This document shows, piece by piece, positions 26,875 to 37,372 of a stretch of DNA of 64,000 nt. Below the pieces are notes generated by a model. That model saw only the letters and a list, made by a program, of their open reading frames with translations. It was not told the DNA's origin and did no database searches. The translations under genes and the position numbers were made by a program. Origin of the DNA: Rheinheimera sp. UJ63 (GTDB lineage Bacteria; Pseudomonadota; Gammaproteobacteria; Enterobacterales; Alteromonadaceae); contig NZ_JAKGTQ010000005.1 of assembly GCF_021568285.1 (NCBI RefSeq), positions 1-64,000 on the forward strand, given 5' to 3'. Position 1 is the first letter of the stretch; each line of letters begins with the position of its first letter.

Positions 26875-29154
26875 TTATTCGCTCGGGCTGCTGGTTTGAT
26901 CACTAAGGCCATTGACAATTATTTCATCAATGCGCTGTAAACCGCGTGGCAGCTTATTACCACGCCGACCGCGTTCACCATGATAGTGCTGTAAGTCATC
27001 AACTTTCAGGCTAAGTTTACGCTTACCGGCCACTAAGGTGACACTGCCATCAGCCGGTACAACGGCTAACAAACTGACAAATTCTTCTCGACTGGCTGAA
27101 CGTGCCGACGGGATCGACATCAGCTTATTACCTTTACCTTTGCTGAGCTTCGGTAACTCGGCCACAGGGAACACCAGCATACGGCCTTCGTTTGAAATAC
27201 ACAGCAGTAAATCGGTATCGGGGTTGCCAACCGGTAACGGTGGCAATACTTTTGCCGCCGTCGGTAAACTGAGCAGCGCTTTACCGGCTTTATTGCGACT
27301 GAGTAAGTCATTAAATTCCGCCACAAAACCATAGCCCGCATCAGAAGCGAGCAGTAATGTTTGTTTTTCATCGGCAATTAACACGTGCTCAACGGTTTCG
27401 CCGGCAACAATGCCGAAACGGCCGCTTAATGGCTCACCTTGGCCACGAGCCGAGGGTAGTTCATGCGCTTCGGTGGCATAACTGCGGCCCGAGGAATCTA
27501 AAAATACCGCTTGTTGATTCGAGCGGCCTTTCGCCAAGGCTTTAAACGCATCGCCGGCTTTATAACTGAGGGCATTGCCATCCACATCATGCCCTTTGGC
27601 ACAGCGCACCCAGCCTTTTTCAGATAACACCACGGTAACCGCTTCGCTTGGCAATAATTCTTTTTCGCTTAAGGCTTTGGCTTCTTCACGCTGCACGATA
27701 GGGCTGCGGCGATCATCACCGTATTTTTGTGCATCGGCCATCAACTCATCGCGCACGAGCTTAGTCAGTTTTTTCTCAGAGCCTAAAATAGCCTGCAGCT
27801 TATCGCGCTCTTTGCTCAACTCATCCTGCTCGCCCCGGATCTTCATTTCTTCTAGCTTGGCAAGGTGGCGCAATTTCAGCTCTAAAATCGCTTCAGCTTG
27901 GCGCTCTGTTACCCCAAAAAAGGCGATCAACTCAGGCTTAGGTTCGTCATACGTTCGAATAATACGGATCACATCGTCGATGTTTAAAAAGGCAATTAAC
28001 AAACCTTCTAATACATGCAAACGGTCTAACACTTTATCTAAGCGGAACTGCAAACGCCGACGCACGGTGTCACGGCGAAAGCTCAGCCACTCGGTTAAGA
28101 TTTCCAGTAAATTGCGCACCCGTGGCCGGTGATCTAGCCCTAAAATATTCAGGTTAACCCGATAGCTACGCTCTAAGTCAGTGGTGGCAAACAGGTGCTG
28201 CATTAACTGCTCAACATCAATACGATTAGAGCGTGGCACAATAACAATGCGGGTGGGGTTTTCGTGATCCGATTCATCACGTAAATCTGACACCATTGGC
28301 AGCTTTTTCGCCTGCATTTGCGCCGCAATTTGCTCCAGTACCTTCGAGCCCGACGTTTGATGCGGCAACGCCGTTATCACAATATCGCCCTCTTCTTGCA
28401 GATACACCGCACGCATTTTAATGCTACCGCGGCCTGTCGCGTATACCGCAGCAATATCTTCGATAGAAGAGATAATTTCGGCATCGGTTGGATAATCGGG
28501 GCCTTTCACATGCTGTAATAAATCGGCTAATTCAGCTTTCGGATTATCCAAGATCTCAGCACACGCATTGGCAATTTCACGCACGTTATGCGGTGGAATA
28601 TCCGTGGCCATACCTACTGCAATACCGGTGATACCATTAAGTAGAATATGCGGTAAACGAGCCGGTAACACCTTGGGCTCTTCGAGGGTACCGTCAAAAT
28701 TTGGGATCCAATCGGCGGTACCTGAGCCTAACTCAGATAACAAGACTTCGCTAAAGCGCGATAATTTGGCTTCGGTATAACGCATTGCCGCGAAAGACTT
28801 TGGATCGTCCGGCGCACCCCAGTTTCCTTGGCCGTCAACCAACGGATAACGATATGAAAAGGGTTGGGCCATCAATACCATGGCTTCATAACACGCGGAA
28901 TCACCGTGCGGATGAAACTTACCTAACACATCACCGACAGTACGCGCCGATTTTTTATATTTCGCCAGATGCGACAGGCCTAATTCGGACATGGCATAGA
29001 CGATGCGACGTTGCACCGGTTTTAACCCATCACCGATATGCGGTAAGGCCCGGTCCATAATCACGTACATGGAGTAATTTAAATAGGCTTCTTCGGTAAA
29101 GCGGCGCAGTGGCAGCTGTTCGGTGCCATCGGCGGAAAGTACGGTTTCTGTCAT
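26875..29154 (-). CDS. parC: DNA topoisomerase IV subunit A
   Basis: The DNA-cleaving subunit of topoisomerase IV, needed to unlink sister chromosomes. ATG 29154 is chosen because it overlaps the TGA of the upstream gene as ATGA and gives 759 aa, close to E. coli ParC (752). [22 protein letters not shown] opens the domain; the active-site region reads [11 protein letters not shown] with the catalytic tyrosine. The quinolone-resistance region [12 protein letters not shown] has Ser and Glu at the positions of E. coli S80 and E84, so no typical resistance change is seen. C-terminal beta-pinwheel blades follow residue 490. Confidence 0.97.
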   Translation of the reverse strand: MTETVLSADGTEQLPLRRFTEEAYLNYSMYVIMDRALPHIGDGLKPVQRRIVYAMSELGLSHLAKYKKSARTVGDVLGKFHPHGDSACYEAMVLMAQPFSYRYPLVDGQGNWGAPDDPKSFAAMRYTEAKLSRFSEVLLSELGSGTADWIPNFDGTLEEPKVLPARLPHILLNGITGIAVGMATDIPPHNVREIANACAEILDNPKAELADLLQHVKGPDYPTDAEIISSIEDIAAVYATGRGSIKMRAVYLQEEGDIVITALPHQTSGSKVLEQIAAQMQAKKLPMVSDLRDESDHENPTRIVIVPRSNRIDVEQLMQHLFATTDLERSYRVNLNILGLDHRPRVRNLLEILTEWLSFRRDTVRRRLQFRLDKVLDRLHVLEGLLIAFLNIDDVIRIIRTYDEPKPELIAFFGVTERQAEAILELKLRHLAKLEEMKIRGEQDELSKERDKLQAILGSEKKLTKLVRDELMADAQKYGDDRRSPIVQREEAKALSEKELLPSEAVTVVLSEKGWVRCAKGHDVDGNALSYKAGDAFKALAKGRSNQQAVFLDSSGRSYATEAHELPSARGQGEPLSGRFGIVAGETVEHVLIADEKQTLLLASDAGYGFVAEFNDLLSRNKAGKALLSLPTAAKVLPPLPVGNPDTDLLLCISNEGRMLVFPVAELPKLSKGKGNKLMSIPSARSASREEFVSLLAVVPADGSVTLVAGKRKLSLKVDDLQHYHGERGRRGNKLPRGLQRIDEIIVNGLSDQTSSPSE

Positions 29155-30554
29155 GCCTGATCCTGTCGTGTTGGCGAGCTGGGTGTGGCCTTCGCTGAAC
29201 GGGTGCGGCGCAGTAATAACACCACCACCAGTATGAATAGCCCTAGGGTCGCGGCCATGCCCAGCCATAACCATTGCATTACTCTATTACGTTCAACTTC
29301 TGCTAAGCGTAACGCGTTTAATTGGTATTCTTGCTCTAACATATTTTGCTGAACTTGCTCGCGCTCGGCTTCAAAACTCAAGCGCATTTTTGCAATTTCT
29401 AACTCGTTTTCTTTATCTCGAAATTGCTGAAAACCACGAACAAAAAGCCGCATAGTTTGAAAAGCACGTTCATATTGCCCTTGATCCGCTAACAATTCCG
29501 CTTTGAGTAATTGAAACGATAACAGCATATTACCCGAACCACTGTTCTCTGCCGTTTGCATATATTGCTCGGCCAGCAATAATTGCTGCATGGCTTGGGT
29601 GTTTTGCTGCAAGTTTTGATAAATCAGCGCTTTTTCATAATGATGACTGGCTAAATAATAGTCGGAATGAATAACCGCCAAATACTCTTCGGCTTTTTCC
29701 ATATAATTTAACGCCACTTGCGGTTTGTCCATTTCATTACTGGTTATCGCCAAACCGTTGTAAGCGTAATACAAATTCAGTATATCTTGCTCTTTTAAGG
29801 CCGATTGCAACATCCGCTCGAAGCTTTGTAGCGCTAACTCAAAGTCTTCTAAATAGCTGTAATTGCGAGCCAAATTATACAATACCGTCACGCGGTTTTT
29901 ATGCCAGCCTAACTCTTCATACAGCACTAAGGCTTGCTCTAGGAACTCTTGCGCGTCTTGCTCATACGACAAGTTAGAGTACAACAAGCCCAGCTGTGCA
30001 TTCACTTCGGCTAAGAGCTCTTTATCTTTTAATTGCGTCGCTCGCGCATAGGTATCTTGTAAGTTTTGTAACGCTTGATGCGTACGATTTTGTAACGAAT
30101 CAACCGCCGAAATATTAATTAGCCCGCGTAAACGCAGCCTTTCATTTTCGACAGCCATTGCCGTCGCCATGCCTTTTTGATACCACTTCATCGCATCGGC
30201 TAAGGCTAATTTCATTTCAAAGGCAAAGCCCAGCTCATAGCTGAGCTCGGCATATAAACTGCTCGGGTTATCTTTGAGTAGCGCAATACCCTGCTCTGCC
30301 ACCGCTTGCTGCTCTTGAAAACGACCTAAATGACTTAAAATGGTGGCTTGATGATTTAACCAATAAGCCTGAGCCACTGCGCTTAAGTGAGCAAACTGCG
30401 CCTGATTAGCCGTTAAAATCTCGAGCATTTGTTCTGGCGCACGATTTTTTTCTGCAGCAACTTGCTGCAGCCACTCAGGCACATCATCAGGTAACGACTC
30501 AGCATAGCCGAAACTAACCCAACACCACAGAAGAATGACCAGCAGTTTTTTCAC
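29151..30554 (-). CDS. TPR-repeat membrane protein between parE and parC
   Basis: About 467 aa if translation starts at GTG 30554, which has GGAG six bases upstream and begins a clean signal peptide ([19 protein letters not shown]); ATG 30566 is an alternative. The body is a run of tetratricopeptide-like helical pairs (for example [26 protein letters not shown] and [26 protein letters not shown]), followed by a coiled coil and one membrane helix near the C-terminus ([23 protein letters not shown]). This resembles the sensor part of TPR-containing diguanylate cyclases or kinases, but no catalytic domain follows. Its stop overlaps parC by ATGA, so it belongs to the operon. Function unknown. Confidence 0.8.
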   Translation of the reverse strand: MKKLLVILLWCWVSFGYAESLPDDVPEWLQQVAAEKNRAPEQMLEILTANQAQFAHLSAVAQAYWLNHQATILSHLGRFQEQQAVAEQGIALLKDNPSSLYAELSYELGFAFEMKLALADAMKWYQKGMATAMAVENERLRLRGLINISAVDSLQNRTHQALQNLQDTYARATQLKDKELLAEVNAQLGLLYSNLSYEQDAQEFLEQALVLYEELGWHKNRVTVLYNLARNYSYLEDFELALQSFERMLQSALKEQDILNLYYAYNGLAITSNEMDKPQVALNYMEKAEEYLAVIHSDYYLASHHYEKALIYQNLQQNTQAMQQLLLAEQYMQTAENSGSGNMLLSFQLLKAELLADQGQYERAFQTMRLFVRGFQQFRDKENELEIAKMRLSFEAEREQVQQNMLEQEYQLNALRLAEVERNRVMQWLWLGMAATLGLFILVVVLLLRRTRSAKATPSSPTRQDQA

Positions 30555-30588
30555 AGGTAACTCCATAAATGCTTTAGCCGTGCCTAGA

Positions 30589-32481
30589 TTAAGCGATGAT
30601 GGCTCTATCACCTTTTAATTCCAGCCAATCACGCCGATCGGTAGCACGTTTTTTCGCCAACAGCATATCCATCAATTCCATCGTTTGCGCCGCGTCGTCT
30701 ATAGTCAGTTGTACTAGACGCCGGGTGTTCGGATCCATTGTCGTTTCACGCAGTTGCAGCGGGTTCATTTCACCTAAGCCTTTAAAACGTTGCACATTAA
30801 CTTTGCCGCGTTTCTTTTCCGCTTCGATACGGTCGAGAATACCATTTTTCTCTTCTTCATCAAGCGCATAGTACACATCTTTGCCAATGTCTATTCGATA
30901 CAATGGCGGCATGGCAACATAGACATGGCCCTGCTCAACTAGATGGCGGAAATGTCGCATAAACAAAGCACACAGCAAGGTGGCAATGTGTAGACCATCC
31001 GAGTCGGCATCCGCTAGGATACACACCTTGCCATAACGCAAACTGGATAAGTCTAACGAATCAGGATCGATACCAATGGCCACGGAGATATCATGAACTT
31101 CTTGTGAAGCCAAGATTTGCCCAGATTCTACTTCCCAGGTATTTAAAATTTTACCGCGCAGTGGCATCACGGCTTGAAACTCCCGATCACGCGCTTGTTT
31201 AGCCGAGCCACCCGCCGAGTCACCCTCGACTAAAAAGAGTTCGGTGCGAGCTAAATCTTGTGCCGAGCAATCGGCTAACTTACCGGGTAAAGCGGGGCCT
31301 GACGTCACTTTTTTACGAATGACTTTTTTCGCAGCCCGTAGTCGCTTTTGGGCATTGTTAATACAAAAATCGGCTAAGGCTAAAGCCACATCGGTTTGCT
31401 CGTTTAACCACAAGCTAAAGGCATCTTTGACAATACCACTGACAAAAGCCGCCGATTGCCGTGACGATAAACGCTCTTTTGTTTGGCCAGCAAACTGCGG
31501 ATCTTGCATTTTCAATGACATCACGTAAGCGCAGCGATCCCAGACATCTTCTGCTGATAGCTTAATGCCTCGTGGCAACAAATTGCGGTATTCGCAGAAG
31601 TCTCGCATGGCTTCTAACAACCCCTGGCGCAAGCCATTAACGTGCGTACCGCCCATCGCCGTTGGAATTAAATTCACATAGCTTTCGGTGGTTAGCTCCC
31701 CCCCTTCCGGCAGCCACAGTAACGCCCACTCTACCGCTTCGGTACTGGCGGTAAATTGCCCAACAAACGGCTGCTCAGGTAAGGCAATAAAATGCTGTAC
31801 GGCTTCGGCGAGATAGTCACGAATACCGGCTTCATAACACCATTGATACTGTTGCTGGTTAACTTTGTCATCGAACTTTACGGTTAAACCAGGGCACAAT
31901 ACGGCCTTGGCTTTTAATACATGTAACAAACGACTCACTGAAAACTTGGGTGAATCAAAATAAGAGGCGGTGGGCCAAAACCGAACGCGTGTACCGGTAT
32001 TGCGCTTACCTACGGTGCCACTAACGGCTAACTCTGCCACCTTGTTACCATGTTCAAAGGCGATATCGTAAACCTGACCATCGCGGCGAATACTCACATC
32101 CACTCGGCTCGATAAGGCGTTAACAACAGAAATACCAACACCGTGTAAACCACCGGAGAATTGGTAGTTTTTGTTAGAGAATTTGCCACCCGCATGCAGC
32201 CGGCACATAATCAATTCTACGCCCGACACCCCTTCTTCAGGGTGAATATCCACCGGCATGCCTCGACCGTTATCGATAACTTCAATCGATTGATCATCAT
32301 GCAAAATCACCTGCACTAAATCGGCGTGGCCGGCTAACGCCTCATCCACGCTGTTATCAATCACTTCTTGCGCTAAATGATTTGGCCGAGTGGTGTCGGT
32401 ATACATACCTGGACGGCGCTGCACCGGCTCTAAACCGGTGAGAACCTCGATCGATTCGGCATTATAAAGTTGTTCAGTCAT
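30589..32481 (-). CDS. parE: DNA topoisomerase IV subunit B
   Basis: The ATPase subunit of topoisomerase IV. ATG 32481 gives 630 aa, the length of E. coli ParE, and overlaps the stop of yqiA as ATGA. GHKL ATPase motifs are present (EVIDNSVDEALAGHA, DNGRGMPVDIHPEEG, GGLHGVGISVVNAL) as is the TOPRIM region (ELFLVEGDSAGGSAKQ, ILADADSDGLHI) and the C-terminal QRFKGLGEMNP. It pairs with ParC encoded two genes downstream. Confidence 0.97.
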   Translation of the reverse strand: MTEQLYNAESIEVLTGLEPVQRRPGMYTDTTRPNHLAQEVIDNSVDEALAGHADLVQVILHDDQSIEVIDNGRGMPVDIHPEEGVSGVELIMCRLHAGGKFSNKNYQFSGGLHGVGISVVNALSSRVDVSIRRDGQVYDIAFEHGNKVAELAVSGTVGKRNTGTRVRFWPTASYFDSPKFSVSRLLHVLKAKAVLCPGLTVKFDDKVNQQQYQWCYEAGIRDYLAEAVQHFIALPEQPFVGQFTASTEAVEWALLWLPEGGELTTESYVNLIPTAMGGTHVNGLRQGLLEAMRDFCEYRNLLPRGIKLSAEDVWDRCAYVMSLKMQDPQFAGQTKERLSSRQSAAFVSGIVKDAFSLWLNEQTDVALALADFCINNAQKRLRAAKKVIRKKVTSGPALPGKLADCSAQDLARTELFLVEGDSAGGSAKQARDREFQAVMPLRGKILNTWEVESGQILASQEVHDISVAIGIDPDSLDLSSLRYGKVCILADADSDGLHIATLLCALFMRHFRHLVEQGHVYVAMPPLYRIDIGKDVYYALDEEEKNGILDRIEAEKKRGKVNVQRFKGLGEMNPLQLRETTMDPNTRRLVQLTIDDAAQTMELMDMLLAKKRATDRRDWLELKGDRAIIA

Positions 32482-33068
32482 ACTGTAATTTGGCTTCCCG
32501 TTTCCTGAGGTTGCAGACAAAAATCGGCAATGTGTGGCAGATAATCTTGATAACCAACAAAGCTATGATCACCACCTGTAACTAGCTGAACCTGTGCGCC
32601 CTGATAATAATCCACGGCCAAACGATAATCTAACACCTCATCACCGCTTTGCAAAAGGACTAAATAGCGACTGGGCTGTTGCAACTGCATCGGCATCAAG
32701 GCTTCGAGCTGTTGCATATGCTGCGCTTGTACCTGATAACGCTGTTGTAACACCGGATGTTCGTACTCACCCAAAAATTGGTTTAATACCCGATGCGGTG
32801 CCACAGCCGGGTTGATCACGCAGGCGCGACAGCCGATACGCTCGGCCAGTACCGTGGCTAAAAACCCACCCAGCGAGCTGCCAATAATGGCTGTTGGCGG
32901 TTGCACTATGGCTTGCTCTAATACCTGCATCGCCGCATCGGGCGTGTAAGGTAAATCTAGCGCTTGAAAATGCACATTCGGTAATGCCGTAAAGTAAGCT
33001 TGGGTTTGCACCGCCTTGGTCGAAAGACTGGAACTGGCAAAACCGTGTAAATATAAAATTCGTTGCAT
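32478..33068 (-). CDS. yqiA: YqiA-type alpha/beta-hydrolase esterase
   Basis: A 196-aa cytoplasmic esterase of the YqiA/YcfP family. The opening LYLHGFASSS, the nucleophile elbow GSSLGGFLA and the late GGDHSF histidine form the expected catalytic set. Its first base is shared with the last base of the cpdA stop (TAATG), and its end overlaps parE. The cellular substrate is not known. Confidence 0.92.
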   Translation of the reverse strand: MQRILYLHGFASSSLSTKAVQTQAYFTALPNVHFQALDLPYTPDAAMQVLEQAIVQPPTAIIGSSLGGFLATVLAERIGCRACVINPAVAPHRVLNQFLGEYEHPVLQQRYQVQAQHMQQLEALMPMQLQQPSRYLVLLQSGDEVLDYRLAVDYYQGAQVQLVTGGDHSFVGYQDYLPHIADFCLQPQETGSQITV

Positions 33069-33826
33069 TAAAGCCTCTTAAACTGCCAACTGACCTGACC
33101 TGCCGCAGCAAAATACCATTCGCACCATTGTGGTCCGGCATTAACGGTTTGCCAGTCATCGCTTGCTAAAAACTGCACCGAACTGGCTGGGCAACCCACA
33201 ATATCAATGCCCTGCGCCACCTTGTGATAGGCCAGATGCGCATGACCATGCGCCAGCCCTTTAATTTTGGGTTCGCGCAGTAACCAGGGCCAAAAGGTCT
33301 GTTGATCGCGCAAACCATGTTTATCAATAAAACAGCCCAATGGCTGAGGGTGGTGATGACAAAACAACCAAAACTGTTTGGCCTGACTTTTTGCAAACTG
33401 CTGGGCTAAAGCGCTTTGCCGATCCTCGGCAAACTCACCGGCAGGTGTCGCGCCCTTGGTATTTAACAAAAACAGCTGCCACTCGCCTAAGCTTAAACTT
33501 TCTGCCCTTTGAAACGGTGGCTGTTGTTGCAGCTGAGCTAACATAGCCAAATCATCATGATTACCGGGTAACACAAACACGGGGCAGCTTAGCTCTTGGC
33601 AAAGTTGTGCCAATAATTGATAACTGCCCAAGGTGTGATCTTGGGTGAGATCGCCGGTTAAAATGAGTGCGTCGGGTGGCGACAGTTGTAATTGCGCTAA
33701 AATCGCTTGTAAGTGCACCGCCGGTTGGCAATCACGATATATGCCATCGTGTTCTGCCAATAAATGACAATCGGTAATTTGCACTAAACGATAGGCCGCT
33801 TTTGCTGGGAAGACATAGTTGTGCAT
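33068..33826 (-). CDS. cpdA: 3',5'-cyclic-AMP phosphodiesterase
   Basis: A 252-aa metallophosphoesterase that would hydrolyse cAMP. ATG 33826 is chosen because it is fused to the stop of the upstream gene as TAATG. Metal-binding motifs run in order: QITDCHLL, LTGDLTQD, LPGNHDD, FCHHHP and GHAHLA. The position between yqiB and yqiA is the same as in E. coli. Confidence 0.94.
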   Translation of the reverse strand: MHNYVFPAKAAYRLVQITDCHLLAEHDGIYRDCQPAVHLQAILAQLQLSPPDALILTGDLTQDHTLGSYQLLAQLCQELSCPVFVLPGNHDDLAMLAQLQQQPPFQRAESLSLGEWQLFLLNTKGATPAGEFAEDRQSALAQQFAKSQAKQFWLFCHHHPQPLGCFIDKHGLRDQQTFWPWLLREPKIKGLAHGHAHLAYHKVAQGIDIVGCPASSVQFLASDDWQTVNAGPQWCEWYFAAAGQVSWQFKRL

Positions 33827-34287
33827 TAACCTGACACCGCCGAATGCTGCCGAGTACCGCGCCGCGCACATAAGTTTAACCAATCGCGCAGTAACATATT
33901 AATTTGTCGTTTTTCATCAGGCTGCGACATGGTGGCATTCGGATAAGGATACACACCAATAAAACGCCATTGCTGCTGCGCTCGCACCACTTCGGCTAAC
34001 CGCGCATCATGGTAAAGCTGCACATCAAAACTGGGTTGAAAATAAACATGATCGGCACTGCTTAACTCTATTTTCACCCGAGTGGTAAAGCGCGCAACCT
34101 CAAGTACCGTTATGCAATAAATATCCTGCTCACCCAGCGCGATAAATAATTGCTCGCCAAGTTGCGGCGATTCGGGCAATAACGGCAGCAGTGCGGCATA
34201 GTTGCGTTCACACAAACTCAAAAAGTCGGGTAACTGCGGTACATAAACCGATTTATGCAAGGCGTTCACCCCAGCGTTGCTGCACAT
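33826..34287 (-). CDS. yqiB: DUF1249 protein YqiB
   Basis: A 153-aa protein as drawn from ATG 34287; GTG 34269 or TTG 34260, nearer the nudF stop, would give products close to the 140 aa of E. coli YqiB. The conserved pattern LPDFLSLCERNYAALLPLLP...VKIELSS...VQLYHDARLAEV...YPYPN...PDEKRQIN.LL.DWL is clear. Function unknown. The conserved position between nudF and cpdA suggests a housekeeping role. Confidence 0.88.
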   Translation of the reverse strand: MCSNAGVNALHKSVYVPQLPDFLSLCERNYAALLPLLPESPQLGEQLFIALGEQDIYCITVLEVARFTTRVKIELSSADHVYFQPSFDVQLYHDARLAEVVRAQQQWRFIGVYPYPNATMSQPDEKRQINMLLRDWLNLCARRGTRQHSAVSG

Positions 34288-34897
34288 CGCTTAAATGCAG
34301 CGCTAACCATTGCAAGCCAATCACTGTCGCAGCATTGTTAATGTGCCCTGTTGCTAATAATTGCATGGCCGTTTGCCGTGGCATAACGTGCATTTTGATG
34401 TCCTCATGTTCAGCATCGAGCCCAAATAAACCGCCAGTAACGGGTTGTGTTAGCCGGGCTAAATACAAATGAATTTTCTCTGTGGTGCCACCGGGGCTCG
34501 AAAAATAATTTAACATTGGCCAAAGCTCGCTTAAGGTTAAGCCCGCTTCTTCTTTCGCTTCACGAATAGCGGTTTGCTCTGCCGTTTGGCCGTCGTCAAT
34601 CATTCCAGCAATAGATTCCAGTAACCACGGGCTTTGACCTTGATCGACCACGCCCACGCGGAACTGCTCAACCAAAACCACTTCGTCGGTTTGTGGATTA
34701 TAAGGTAAGACTATCACAGCCTGTCCGCGCTCGAAAACTTCTCTGGTCATTGGCTGGCTCCAACCGCCTGCAAACAGCTTATGTCGCAGTTGCCAACGCT
34801 CAATCCGAAAAAAGCCCTGAAAAACCGTGGTTTTGTCGAGAATTTCCAGATCTTCTGCTTGAAAAGAAGGATACTGCTCTATCTTGAATTGCGACAT
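34253..34897 (-). CDS. nudF: ADP-ribose pyrophosphatase (Nudix)
   Basis: A 214-aa Nudix hydrolase splitting ADP-ribose to AMP and ribose-5-phosphate. ATG 34897 has GAGGG upstream. The Nudix box is intact (GMIDDGQTAEQTAIREAKEEAGL begins near 98), and the FSSPGGTTEKIHLYLA segment after it marks the ADP-ribose-specific group. First gene of the nudF-to-parC operon, divergent from tolC, as in E. coli. Confidence 0.94.
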   Translation of the reverse strand: MSQFKIEQYPSFQAEDLEILDKTTVFQGFFRIERWQLRHKLFAGGWSQPMTREVFERGQAVIVLPYNPQTDEVVLVEQFRVGVVDQGQSPWLLESIAGMIDDGQTAEQTAIREAKEEAGLTLSELWPMLNYFSSPGGTTEKIHLYLARLTQPVTGGLFGLDAEHEDIKMHVMPRQTAMQLLATGHINNAATVIGLQWLALHLSDVQQRWGERLA

Positions 34898-35013
34898 GGT
34901 TGCCCTCACATTTTGTTACACTCTACCGGGTAACTTTACGGTTTAAACGTTACCTAGTTTACTTTAACAGGTTATCATTTGGGCAGTTTCCTTATTCAGC
35001 CAGGATTTATTAC

Positions 35014-36309
35014 ATGAAAAAGACGTTATTAAGCACTCTAGTGCTGTCATCGCTGAGTTTTTTTAGCCTACAACTACAGGCTGATGACTTAAAAGCGGTG
35101 TATCAGCTCGCTACCCAAAAGGATCCGGTTGTGCAACGTGCTGCCGCTAACCGCGATGCCGCTACCGCGCGTATTGATATTTCTAAAGCCCGTTTATTAC
35201 CCTCTGTCAGCTTTGGCGCTGAAATTGGTCGTTCTTCTAACGATGATTTACGCTTCGGTGGCAGTAACAGCATCGGTGCCAGCGTTACCGCGCGGCAAAG
35301 CCTGTTTGATTGGTTTGATTGGCAAAGTTTGCCACGCGCAGAAAAAGTGGCGCTGCAAAGCCAAACCATTTACAACGCTGAAGTGCAAGGCCTGATCTTA
35401 CGCGTAACGTCAGCTTATTTTGACGTGTTAAAAGCCAAAGATAACTTAACGTTCGTGGCTGCAGAAAAACGCTCTGTAGAACGCCAGTTAGAGCAAACCA
35501 AACAACGTTTTGCGGTAGGCTTAACGGCGATTACCGATGTGCATGAAGCTCAAGCACAATATGACAGCGTGGTTGCGCGTGAAATCAGCAGTGAAAACAA
35601 CCTAGAAAATGCCCGTGAAGCCCTACGCGAAATCACGGGTCAGTATCATGCTGAAGTAGCCATGTTAAATACCGACAAATTTTCTACCTCACGGCCGCAG
35701 CCTGCAGCAGCTAATGAGTGGGTTGGCATTGCTGAGCAAAACAACTTGGTCTTACAAGCTCAGCGCATTTCGTTAGATGTGGCTGAAATTGATATTGATT
35801 TAGCGAAAGCGGGTCATTTACCCACTGTTGATGCGATTGCCAATTTAGGTGTATCTAAAACATCAGGCTTTGATCGCTTTGACAACAGCTCAATCAGCAT
35901 TAGCCTCTCTGTACCGATTTACAGCGGCGGTGCTATTGATGCAAACGTGCGTGTGGCACAAGCTAGCTATGTTGAAGTCAGCCAAGCTTTAGAACAAAGC
36001 TATCGCTCTGTGGTTCGACAAGTGCGTAGCTCATTTAACGATGTCAATTCGCAAATGTCGGTGATCCGTGCTTTAGAACAAGCGGTTATTTCGGCACAAA
36101 GCGCCTTACAAGCAACTGAAGCCGGTTTTGAAGTGGGTACCCGAACTATCGTTGATGTCTTACTCAGCACCCGTAACTTGTTTGATGCACAACGTAACCT
36201 ATCAGGTGCGCGTTATGATTACATCCTAGCGCAGTTACAGCTCAAACAAGCTGCCGGTAACTTAACAGAAGAAGACCTGTTAGCCATTAACAACGCACTG
36301 ACGATGTAA
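35014..36309 (+). CDS. tolC: Outer-membrane efflux channel TolC
   Basis: The trimeric exit duct for tripartite pumps and type I secretion. ATG 35014 gives a signal peptide (KKTLLSTLVLSSLSFFSLQLQA) and 431 aa in total. The two-fold internal repeat of the family is visible: two outer membrane efflux halves with QSLFDWFDWQSL and VPIYSGGAIDANV at matching points. A strong hairpin follows. It could serve the CusBA pump, which has no dedicated outer-membrane partner in the window. Confidence 0.94.
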   Translation: MKKTLLSTLVLSSLSFFSLQLQADDLKAVYQLATQKDPVVQRAAANRDAATARIDISKARLLPSVSFGAEIGRSSNDDLRFGGSNSIGASVTARQSLFDWFDWQSLPRAEKVALQSQTIYNAEVQGLILRVTSAYFDVLKAKDNLTFVAAEKRSVERQLEQTKQRFAVGLTAITDVHEAQAQYDSVVAREISSENNLENAREALREITGQYHAEVAMLNTDKFSTSRPQPAAANEWVGIAEQNNLVLQAQRISLDVAEIDIDLAKAGHLPTVDAIANLGVSKTSGFDRFDNSSISISLSVPIYSGGAIDANVRVAQASYVEVSQALEQSYRSVVRQVRSSFNDVNSQMSVIRALEQAVISAQSALQATEAGFEVGTRTIVDVLLSTRNLFDAQRNLSGARYDYILAQLQLKQAAGNLTEEDLLAINNALTM

Positions 36310-36316
36310 ATCTGTT

Positions 36317-36350
36317 GAGGTATACCGCGCGTCGGTATACCTCGTCTTTT
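36317..36350 (+). terminator. tolC terminator
   Basis: A perfect 10-bp stem GAGGTATACC/GGTATACCTC with a 7-base loop, followed by GTCTTTT. Confidence 0.85.
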
Positions 36351-36432
36351 CGTATGCTCCTACCAGTTTCACCTTTCCTGCTGCGATTTTTTCGATACAA
36401 TACCGACAGTTTGTTTTTTTCGGATATCAATT

Positions 36433-37359
36433 TTGGTTAAGTTTCCTCAGTTTAGTTGGCGTTTTTTATTGCCGCGTTATTGGCTGTTATGGATCGGTGT
36501 CGGCTTGATGTACCTTATCAGCTGGTTACCCTACCGTGTGCTGATGACCCTAGGCGCAGCCTTAGGAAAGTTATTATTTAAAGCCTTAAAATCCCGTCAA
36601 AAAATTGCTAGACGAAATCTCGAGCTTTGTTTTCCAGAGAAAAGCGCGGCTGAGCGTGAAGCCTTGTTATGGCGCAATGCCGAAGAAAGCGGCAAAGCCA
36701 TGTTTGAAACAGTAATTGGCTGGTGGTGGCCGGATTGGCGGGTTCGTCGCTTAGCCCATATTACCGGTTACGAGCATATCCAGCAGGCGGTCGCCAGCGG
36801 CAAGGGTATTTTATTGCTGGCGGGGCATTTTCTACACTTAGAGGCGGCTGGGCGAGTGATTGGCTTAACCCACCCCAGTATTGGTTTTTATCGTCCGAAC
36901 AATAATCCGCTAATGGATTATCTGCAGTACCACGGTCGCATCCGCAGCAATAAATATATGATTGGCAAGCGGGATGTCAAAGGCTTGATCCAAGCGCTAA
37001 ATCAGCAAGAAGTGTGTTTTTATCTTCCTGATCAAGATTACGGCCGCAGTCGGGCTGAGTTTGTTCCTTTTTTTGCGGTGGCAGATACCGCCACCACCAC
37101 CGGCACCTTACTTTTTGCCAATGCGGCAAACTGCGTGGTGATCCCGATCTATACTTATCGTTTACCTGATTATCGCGGCTATCAAATTGATATACTGCCG
37201 GCGTTTGATCATTTTCCCAGTGGCGATGATCGCGCCGATGTAACCCGCGTTAATCAGTGGGTTGAGCAAGCCGTATTAAAAAACCCCGAACAGTATATGT
37301 GGCTGCATCGGCGGTTTAAAACCCGACCGGATGCTGAAGCACCGTCATTATATGACTAG
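36433..37359 (+). CDS. lpxL: Lipid A late acyltransferase (LpxL/HtrB family)
   Basis: A 308-aa inner-membrane enzyme adding a secondary acyl chain to lipid A. The best start is TTG 36433, because the next residues align with the start of LpxL (KFPQFSWRFLLPRYWLLWIG). The HX4E catalytic motif is GHFLHLE, with LELCFP, GFYRPNNNP and FFLPDQDYG-like (CFYLPDQDYG) signatures. Whether it is LpxL, LpxM or LpxP in chain preference cannot be told. Confidence 0.88.
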   Translation: MVKFPQFSWRFLLPRYWLLWIGVGLMYLISWLPYRVLMTLGAALGKLLFKALKSRQKIARRNLELCFPEKSAAEREALLWRNAEESGKAMFETVIGWWWPDWRVRRLAHITGYEHIQQAVASGKGILLLAGHFLHLEAAGRVIGLTHPSIGFYRPNNNPLMDYLQYHGRIRSNKYMIGKRDVKGLIQALNQQEVCFYLPDQDYGRSRAEFVPFFAVADTATTTGTLLFANAANCVVIPIYTYRLPDYRGYQIDILPAFDHFPSGDDRADVTRVNQWVEQAVLKNPEQYMWLHRRFKTRPDAEAPSLYD

Positions 37360-37372
37360 GACGTTATAACCC

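Noticed and set aside
29155-29274. N-terminal extension of parC to 29274
   Set aside because: The extra 40 residues do not resemble ParC and overlap the TPR gene by 120 bases; ATG 29154 coupled through ATGA fits.
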